The position numbers and the translations under genes are program-made. Shown here in pieces: positions 23,360-27,707 of a DNA stretch of 27,707 bases. This DNA is from a virus, in the IMG/VR virus record IMGVR_UViG_3300031227_000323, positions 1 through 27,707 of that record; one strand, 5' to 3'. The notes under the pieces were generated by a model. It made no database searches, was not told the origin of the DNA, and saw only the letters and a program-made list of their open reading frames with translations. The first letter of the stretch is position 1, and each line of letters begins with the position of its first letter.

Positions 23360-23575
23360 AATGAGGCCCGACGTAAATTCGTCTAGTTATCAGGATAATA
23401 TGTAAGACCAGGGTTCGACTCCCTGCATCTCCACTAATTTTATAAGATCATTCGGGGATGACTTGGCTTTTGATTGCATATGAAAGTAGTAATGAGCAAG
23501 CTTCAGCAACGCACTAAACGGCGTACAAACAGAAATGGCGATGGCTGCCTAAGAGGCACCATCCCAAGGAGACTT
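23360..23575 (+). ncRNA. ssrA: Circularly permuted (two-piece) tmRNA
   Basis: The order is acceptor half, spacer, coding half, as in two-piece tmRNAs. The T arm is CAGGG-TTCGACT-CCCTG (23409-23425). Acceptor strands CATCTCC (23426-23432) and GGGGATG (23454-23460) pair over 7 bases, with G-U at position 3-70, the alanine identity element, and A as discriminator. Helix P2 is TTGCATAT (23474-23481) with ATATGTAA (23398-23405), 8 pairs. The region between GGGGATG and P2 reads ACTTGGCTTTTGA, matching the tmRNA D region. A frame ending QTEMAMAA-TAA (stop 23550-23552) gives the proteolysis tag. Its stop codon lies in the loop of a P5-like hairpin (23540-23549 with 23555-23563, one bulge). A CAAG-GAGA-CTTG hairpin follows. 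The encoded 3' end is ACTA, so CCA would have to be added or repaired. The spacer is 23434-23453. Outer boundaries are approximate. Confidence 0.85.
23526..23552 (+). other. tmRNA tag reading frame
   Basis: This frame encodes QTEMAMAA followed by TAA. The resume codon cannot be fixed by eye: the open frame extends upstream through NALNGV, but a stem ACGC/GCGT (23509-23512 and 23521-23524) that may be part of pseudoknot 1 suggests the tag starts after 23524. The hydrophobic M-A-A end resembles the -LAA or -VAA ends of known tags recognised by ClpXP. Confidence 0.65.
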
Positions 23576-23602
23576 GCCCCCAGCCTTAATGGGGGCTTTT
23601 TT
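23576..23602 (+). terminator. Rho-independent terminator of the tmRNA gene
   Basis: GCCCCCA (23576-23582) and TGGGGGC (23590-23596) pair around GCCTTAA, followed by TTTTTT. It is the strongest terminator in the window and ends the RNA gene just before the next promoter. Confidence 0.93.
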
Positions 23603-23605
23603 CAA

Positions 23606-23633
23606 GAATATATAGAATATATAAAATAAAATA
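23606..23633 (+). promoter_or_regulatory. Tandem late-promoter-like element
   Basis: GAATATATA occurs twice in tandem (from 23606 and from 23615), the second continuing as AAATAAAATA. It lies just after the tmRNA terminator and 7 bases before the ATG at 23640. Confidence 0.55.
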
Positions 23634-23639
23634 CTTATT

Positions 23640-24119
23640 ATGAAAGCAGGCACTTTTAATCAGGGAGATTATTTAAACAGACTTCACGAAGAAGCAGAAT
23701 CTAATACTACAGCAGGATTTACCACCGGAAATGAAAAGGATGGAATTCTTATGCCAGATGATGATGTAACTAAGAAAAGCTTTGACTGGTTAAAAAGCGA
23801 ATATCAAAAGGGTAAAGTTGAAGTAAAGGTTGAAGTTAAAGGTGAAGGTTCATCTTTCAAACCTGGATATGATCTACAAACTGATGTAAAATCAGTAAAA
23901 GATTTCAAACCTGGGATGTTTGGTGCTGTAAAAACAACACAAGGTGAAACTCCCGAACCAAAATCTCCTAAAAATAAAAAAGAAGATACACCTGCCGAAG
24001 ATAAAAAACCAGAAGGAGATAATGAAGCAGAAACTGATACTAAAAAAGAAGCTGATAAAACTCCAAAGGCGCAGGCAATGAAATTAGATGCCACTAAAAA
24101 GAAAGAAGATGATAAGTGA
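23640..24119 (+). CDS. Charged low-complexity protein, possible prohead core component
   Basis: A 159-residue protein. The first 60 residues look ordered (GTFNQGDYLNRLHEEAESNT, then DDDVTKKSFDWLKSEY). The remainder is Lys/Glu/Asp/Pro-rich and disordered, with GKVEVKVEVKGEG, and ends in KKKEDDK. T4 has small charged prohead core proteins (gp67, gp68) right after gp20, so the position fits such a role, but there is no sequence proof. Its stop overlaps the following gene (ATG at 24109). Confidence 0.65.
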   Translation: MKAGTFNQGDYLNRLHEEAESNTTAGFTTGNEKDGILMPDDDVTKKSFDWLKSEYQKGKVEVKVEVKGEGSSFKPGYDLQTDVKSVKDFKPGMFGAVKTTQGETPEPKSPKNKKEDTPAEDKKPEGDNEAETDTKKEADKTPKAQAMKLDATKKKEDDK

Positions 24120-24408
24120 TAACGTATTAGGTGATAGATTGAATGCATTTAAAAAAGGAGAACCTCTTCCAGAACCAGAATCAGAGGAAATTTTAGAACA
24201 ATTAAATACAGTAAGTACGAGAATATCTCATATAGCAAAGATAAGTTATGAAATTATTAACTTATCTTTTGTTTTCTTAAAATCCCTAGCTTTTGGTATG
24301 GCAATTAATACAGTTTTCGCAACTGGTTGGGAGTTTTGGCCAATAATGGCGGTGGGGTTTTCGATACAAACGATTACATCGTCAATATTCAATTTATTTA
24401 ACAAATAA
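24109..24408 (+). CDS. Small membrane protein
   Basis: A 99-residue protein. The start at 24109 overlaps the previous gene by 11 bases and is preferred; a longer frame from 24088 would add seven basic residues. A soluble N-terminal part (DNVLGDRLNAFKKGEPLPEP) leads into a helix, then hydrophobic stretches ISYEIINLSFVFLKSLAFGM (about 44-63) and FWPIMAVGFSIQTI (about 74-87), probably two membrane helices. No family is recognised. Confidence 0.68.
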   Translation: MISDNVLGDRLNAFKKGEPLPEPESEEILEQLNTVSTRISHIAKISYEIINLSFVFLKSLAFGMAINTVFATGWEFWPIMAVGFSIQTITSSIFNLFNK

Positions 24409-24414
24409 GAACAT

Positions 24415-25116
24415 ATGCCTAAAGGTAGATTAATTGTCCTAGAAGGGACAGATGGTGCTGGAAAGAGCACCCAATTAGAACTTATTAAAAAATATATCAA
24501 AGAAAACGATTTGAAATATGATTATGTCCATTTTCCGAAATATGGTCATAATGAATTTAGCACAGTGATTGCTAAATTTTTACAAGGAGACTTTGGAAAT
24601 GTTGATGAAGTTAATCCCTATTTCGTTGCAAATATCTATGCAATGGACAGATTTCTATTTTTACCAGAATTAAATCAAATGCTAGAAGACAATGATATTG
24701 TCTTATTAGATCGTTATATTTTTTCTGGAATGGCTTTCCAGGCCGGAAAATATAAGGATCAAGAAAAAGCTAATAAAATAATATCTTGGCTAGATGATCT
24801 TGAATTTAATTTTCTAGAATTACCATATCCTGATTTAACATTATTTTTGGATGTCCCAATAAATGTAGTAGAAAAAAGATTAAAGAATAAAAGAACTGGT
24901 GATGATAGAGATTATTTAGAAGGAAAACAAGACATACATGAAGCTGACTTATCATTTCAAGCTAGGGTGAGGCAAGCGTATATAGATTTAGAGGTTGTCC
25001 ATGAATATAATAATTATCATATTCTACCATGCGTCGTAGATGATGAAGTTCTTTCGCCTCTAGATTTATTCAGAACATATAGACATTTAATAAAACACAC
25101 AATCGATGGCTTATAA
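24415..25116 (+). CDS. tmk: Thymidylate kinase (dTMP kinase)
   Basis: A 233-residue P-loop kinase with EGTDGAGKST (10-19). The dTMP-binding and DR(Y) segment is LLDRYIFSGMAFQAGK, and the substrate region has HFPKYG. A lid-like arginine-rich stretch (VEKRLKNKRTGDDRDYLEGK) completes the set. The enzyme phosphorylates dTMP to dTDP for DNA synthesis. Length and motif order are standard. It ends overlapping the next gene by 11 bases. Whether it also accepts a modified pyrimidine nucleotide cannot be told from the sequence. Confidence 0.9.
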   Translation: MPKGRLIVLEGTDGAGKSTQLELIKKYIKENDLKYDYVHFPKYGHNEFSTVIAKFLQGDFGNVDEVNPYFVANIYAMDRFLFLPELNQMLEDNDIVLLDRYIFSGMAFQAGKYKDQEKANKIISWLDDLEFNFLELPYPDLTLFLDVPINVVEKRLKNKRTGDDRDYLEGKQDIHEADLSFQARVRQAYIDLEVVHEYNNYHILPCVVDDEVLSPLDLFRTYRHLIKHTIDGL

Positions 25117-25378
25117 AAAACCTAAAAAAGAAAACGTAACTCTGTATTATCCAAAGGATTATCCAGGAACTAGAATTATAAAGAAATTTAAGAAACCTAG
25201 ATCACCCAGAACTAAAATTTTCGCATGTAGTGATAAAGATAATTGGTTTGTAGATGTATTAGATGTAAAAACTAGATCTAAAGAAGTTGCAGATGATGAA
25301 GGATGGATCACTATGAAAGATGTTCCGCAATGGACAAGTTGGTATAAAAGATTAGGATGGGAAGAAGTAAAAGATTAA
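25106..25378 (+). CDS. Small basic hypothetical protein
   Basis: A 90-residue protein with a very basic N-terminal half (MAYKKPKKENVTLYYPKDY, then KKFKKPRSPRTK). The C-terminal half is Trp- and Asp-rich (NWFVDVLDVKTR, DEGWITMKDV, SWYKRLGWEEV), which may be a small beta domain. It overlaps the end of tmk by 11 bases and so is probably co-translated. No family is recognised. A 167-base gap without a gene follows, holding A/T-rich sequence and the weak element GAATAAAATAAT near 25501. Confidence 0.66.
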   Translation: MAYKKPKKENVTLYYPKDYPGTRIIKKFKKPRSPRTKIFACSDKDNWFVDVLDVKTRSKEVADDEGWITMKDVPQWTSWYKRLGWEEVKD

Positions 25379-25545
25379 CATAAACATAACATTCTTAACA
25401 AACCATAACGTCACTTGGTGGTTATATTTAATTAACCTTATAAAAATTCAAAGTTTTTCTGATATATACTAAAATTATGTGAAACCTTTTGTATTCCGGT
25501 GAATAAAATAATTACAAGAAAAACAAACTAAAATAATTAATTATT

Positions 25546-25902
25546 ATGAAAATTGACGAAAAAGTAGACGAAACCAAAGAAGAACTTATTGAAGAGGTAG
25601 TTGCAGAAACTCCACAAGTAGATGAAGCGCCTGCAGTAGATGCAACACAAGAAGTTGAGGTTGATGCTTATGTCCCTACATATAAAGTTAAGCCGGAATT
25701 TAGACAGGCTGTTTTACAAGCAATTGGAGACAGACCATTTAACGAGATTGCTGGACTTATCAACGCAATTGGTGTTGATGTAATGGACCACAATACTCTT
25801 ACTCAGGTGATTAATGTTATTGGCAATTTCCCATTCGTAAAAGTGGAGAAGTTACTTGCTAACGTTAATTCATTCGTAGAACAAGTTATTCCTGAAGATT
25901 AA
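25546..25902 (+). CDS. Hypothetical protein with acidic N-terminus
   Basis: A 118-residue protein. Residues 1-45 are Glu/Asp/Val/Ala-rich and probably disordered (KEELIEEVVAETPQVDEAPA). Residues 46-118 form a compact helical domain (RQAVLQAIGDRPFNEIAGLI, then TLTQVINVIGNFPFVKVEKL). The two helical halves look weakly alike (AIGDRPFNEI and VIGNFPFVKV), suggesting a short internal repeat. No family is recognised. It stands alone between an A/T-rich leader and a strong hairpin, so it is probably monocistronic and may be well expressed. Confidence 0.7.
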   Translation: MKIDEKVDETKEELIEEVVAETPQVDEAPAVDATQEVEVDAYVPTYKVKPEFRQAVLQAIGDRPFNEIAGLINAIGVDVMDHNTLTQVINVIGNFPFVKVEKLLANVNSFVEQVIPED

Positions 25903-25916
25903 ACACCTTCCTTTCT

Positions 25917-25953
25917 TAATGCAGTCGACATTATAACTATGTCGACTGCATTA
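25917..25953 (+). terminator. 15-bp perfect hairpin between two genes
   Basis: TAATGCAGTCGACAT (25917-25931) pairs perfectly with ATGTCGACTGCATTA (25939-25953) around TATAACT. It likely ends transcription of the preceding gene, though the tail (TATATTTA) is not a pure T run. The right arm begins with an ATG in frame with the sigma factor; if that start is used, it is locked in the stem. Confidence 0.65.
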
Positions 25954-25995
25954 TATTTACAGCATATAAACAAACATAACAAAACAGCAAAATAT

Positions 25996-26619
25996 ATGAC
26001 TAGAAAATCAAATTCCATTCAAACTATCGCATTAGAGTTCGTTGAAAAAAGAGACAATACATCATTCAGCAATTTAATCGACCGTTTGAGACCTGGATTA
26101 ACGTCCTTTGTATATAAATATTTACAAGATAAGGACTTAATTAACGAAGTACTTTCCCAAACCTTCATTTCAATATGGGAAAAAATTGACCAATACAAAA
26201 CACAATATAATTTTTCAACTTGGGTTTATGCGATCGCTAAAAACGAAGCACTTGGCCAAATTCGTGTAAGGAATAAAACCTTATCACATGATAAATTAAC
26301 GGAAAATCATTCCCGAGTTTTAAAACTGCATTCACCTATTGATAGTTTAGAAACTGAAGTAATAGGACCTACTGGTGAAGAGTTGATTCAACAACTATAC
26401 GACGCATCTCTAAACGCCATTAATAATTTAAGAGAACCTTATAAAACTGTAATGATTGAACGTCAAGTTAAAGGAAAACAACTTCAACGAATTGCAGATG
26501 AATTAGGTTGGAATACATCAACTGTTAAAACCAGGCTTCGCAAAGCAAGGAAAGATATTGCCGAAAACATTAAAAAGCATTATCCTGATTTAGTTGAAGC
26601 TTATAATGAAAAAGACTAA
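25996..26619 (+). CDS. ECF-type sigma factor
   Basis: A 207-residue protein from the chosen start. Region 2 is FVYKYLQDKDLINEVLSQTF, then FSTWVYAIAKNEALGQIRVR, with the W-(V/L)-x-x-I-A-(K/R)-N core of ECF sigma factors. Region 4 is AINNLREPYKTVMIERQVKG, then IADELGWNTSTVKTRLRKAR, a helix-turn-helix that would bind the -35 element. The ATG at 25996 is preferred over the in-frame ATG at 25939 because the extra 19 residues do not look like sigma sequence and that start lies in a hairpin arm. The protein would redirect RNA polymerase to a second class of phage promoters, beside gp55. Its stop overlaps the next start (TAATG). No anti-sigma gene is recognised beside it. Confidence 0.86.
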   Translation: MTRKSNSIQTIALEFVEKRDNTSFSNLIDRLRPGLTSFVYKYLQDKDLINEVLSQTFISIWEKIDQYKTQYNFSTWVYAIAKNEALGQIRVRNKTLSHDKLTENHSRVLKLHSPIDSLETEVIGPTGEELIQQLYDASLNAINNLREPYKTVMIERQVKGKQLQRIADELGWNTSTVKTRLRKARKDIAENIKKHYPDLVEAYNEKD

Positions 26620-26759
26620 TGAGCGACGGAATCACAGAGGCTTATAAGAAATTAAGTCTAGAAAAAGAAATAGCCATGGAAGAACGCCGGATATATTGGA
26701 TGGAAATTAATTTGGAATTGGCTAAAAAGGCGTTAGAACGACTTCGAAAAGATAAATAA
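26619..26759 (+). CDS. Small helical hypothetical protein, 46 residues
   Basis: A short gene whose ATG overlaps the sigma factor's stop (TAATG). It encodes a single long amphipathic helix rich in Glu, Lys, Arg and Leu (YKKLSLEKEIAMEERR, then NLELAKKALERLRKDK). No family is recognised. The overlapped start and the tight fit before the next gene support it. A role as partner or regulator of the sigma factor is possible but only suggested by position. Confidence 0.55.
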   Translation: MSDGITEAYKKLSLEKEIAMEERRIYWMEINLELAKKALERLRKDK

Positions 26760-26767
26760 ATTAAAAC

Positions 26768-27238
26768 ATGTCATTATTTAAACCAAGAACTTGGGGAATC
26801 TCAAGGGTCTGGTCTGATATAGCAAACTATAGAGATTGGATTAGAGTAATTAAAAAAGAGAAAAAAAATATTAATTCTCCATTCAATAAATGGAAAATTG
26901 AACACAATCCTTTTTATACTATTCATTTTACAATGGATGTTAAAGAGGAAGAACTTCAATTACCAGAAACAGTAATGAAACTAAGATTAGTTGAAAGCCT
27001 TGCACCCCTACATAGGTATTTAGATGAAGAGTTAGGATTTGCTGAATGTCTTACTCCTGAATTCAATCAATATGTAGATGCAGAAACTGGTGAACCATCT
27101 CTAACTTATTTAATATCATATAGATTTTCATTTAACAAATTATCATTTTGGTGGGCAGTTCGATGGCTCAGCATTACTATTGGTGTTCTTGTTGCACTTA
27201 AACTTGGGATCGTACCATGGTTAATGGGTTTAATATAA
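26768..27238 (+). CDS. Hypothetical protein with C-terminal membrane helix
   Basis: A 156-residue protein. The soluble N-terminal part begins MSLFKPRTWGISRVWSDI and includes NPFYTIHFTMDVKEEELQLP, beta-rich, followed by a helix. The last 35 residues have a hydrophobic segment (FWWAVRWLSITIGVLVALKL, then VPWLMGLI), so the protein is probably tail-anchored in the membrane. No family is recognised. The next gene's start lies 22 bases inside its 3' end. Confidence 0.68.
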   Translation: MSLFKPRTWGISRVWSDIANYRDWIRVIKKEKKNINSPFNKWKIEHNPFYTIHFTMDVKEEELQLPETVMKLRLVESLAPLHRYLDEELGFAECLTPEFNQYVDAETGEPSLTYLISYRFSFNKLSFWWAVRWLSITIGVLVALKLGIVPWLMGLI

Positions 27239-27707
27239 AAGATACTAAGTGGATAACAGGATGGAAAGGACTTCCTGAATGTTATGTGAGAATAAAAACT
27301 CCCGGAGTTACATCCGTCATTGGTGATATGATCCCAGATCCAGAAATGGAAGAATGGGTTCGCAAAATGGGTCAGGAAACTGTGGATAGAATTCTCACAG
27401 CAGCAGGCCACAGAGGAACGGCTATGCATATGTTTATTGAACACTTTATAACTACTTATGCTAAGTCCAAAGATCCTTCAGAAGCACTCAGAGTAACCCA
27501 GACAACCTCTCCTCCACTACTCTTAAAAGAGGGTATTCCACAAGATAAAATTGATATCGGAAGAGAACTATTTTATAAGTTCTATTATTCTGAATTCGCA
27601 AACAGTTACGGTGGATTGATTGCAGCAGAATTACCAACATTTTCTGCTACCCTTTTTTATAGAGGTTTAGCAGATGTATTTTTTCAAGATAGAGTTTTTG
27701 GACCTGT
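27217..27707 (+). CDS. PD-(D/E)XK exonuclease, MGME1/RecB-nuclease-like; 3' partial
   Basis: The first 163 residues are visible; the gene continues past the window. The segment GVTSVIGDMIP resembles the L-P-S-V-T-T motif of this family. AAGHRGTAMHMFIEHFITTY carries the R-G-T-x-x-H and I-E motif of RecB/Cas4/MGME1 nucleases. LFYRGLADVFFQD supplies the conserved G-x-x-D that begins the PD-(D/E)XK core; the E-x-K half lies beyond the edge. Such phage enzymes degrade single-stranded DNA ends in recombination and host DNA turnover. The ATG at 27217 overlaps the preceding gene by 22 bases and is the first usable start. The family call is good; direction and polarity of digestion are not known. Confidence 0.78.
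   Translation, partial: MVNGFNIKDTKWITGWKGLPECYVRIKTPGVTSVIGDMIPDPEMEEWVRKMGQETVDRILTAAGHRGTAMHMFIEHFITTYAKSKDPSEALRVTQTTSPPLLLKEGIPQDKIDIGRELFYKFYYSEFANSYGGLIAAELPTFSATLFYRGLADVFFQDRVFGP

Noticed and set aside
23360-23433. A tRNA gene (Glu- or Asp-like), suggested by TTCGTCTAG and a perfect T arm
   Set aside because: There is no anticodon arm, and no 5' strand upstream pairs with CATCTCC. The pairing strand lies downstream at 23454, which fits a permuted tmRNA.

Overview
The window looks like part of a large, AT-rich, T4-type (gp41/gp46/gp47/gp55/gp4/gp20-bearing) myovirus. The host is probably a member of the Bacteroidota: almost no start codon has a Shine-Dalgarno sequence, starts instead sit behind short A/T-rich leaders, and the phage carries a Bacteroidota-style ECF sigma factor. 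All convincing genes are on the + strand and are tightly packed, often overlapping by a few bases.

Layout. (1) 1-2891: replicative helicase (T4 gp41/DnaB type) fractured by an atypically split intein. A short N-intein ends at 165, a free-standing Vsr-like (EDxHD-type) homing nuclease fills the break, and the long C-intein plus helicase core follows. (2) 2978-6329: recombination pair gp47 (SbcD/Mre11) and gp46 (SbcC/Rad50), with a MazG-like DUF550 enzyme and a tiny ORF between them. (3) 6376-9689: three unassigned small proteins and a DinG/XPD-type helicase. (4) 9742-21251: a late region of virion genes, the late sigma factor gp55 and the head-completion nuclease gp4, invaded by five GIY-YIG/NUMOD3 homing endonuclease genes. 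(5) 21279-24408: portal gp20, a circularly permuted tmRNA gene, and small head or membrane proteins. (6) 24415-27707: thymidylate kinase, an ECF-type sigma factor, small proteins, and the start of an MGME1/RecB-like exonuclease that runs off the end.

A recurrent element, consensus GAATATATAAAATAAAA, lies just before the start codon of about a dozen genes, including the homing endonucleases. It resembles the T4 late promoter TATAAATA and is probably read by the gp55 encoded here. At 10920-10972 it sits in the loop of a 12-bp hairpin whose right arm covers the start codon; this is the arrangement T4 uses to block translation of read-through transcripts while allowing translation of late transcripts.

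Most notable: (a) a permuted tmRNA (acceptor half first, then a spacer, then the coding half) with a G3-U70 acceptor stem, T arm, 8-bp P2, a tag reading frame ending in EMAMAA-stop, and the stop codon in the loop of a P5-like hairpin; (b) the trans-splicing helicase; (c) homing endonucleases inserted at the very beginning of gp55 and gp4, each leaving an orphaned copy of the gene's first codons upstream and rebuilding the start codon downstream. Database searches were not possible, so family names rest on motifs read by eye.
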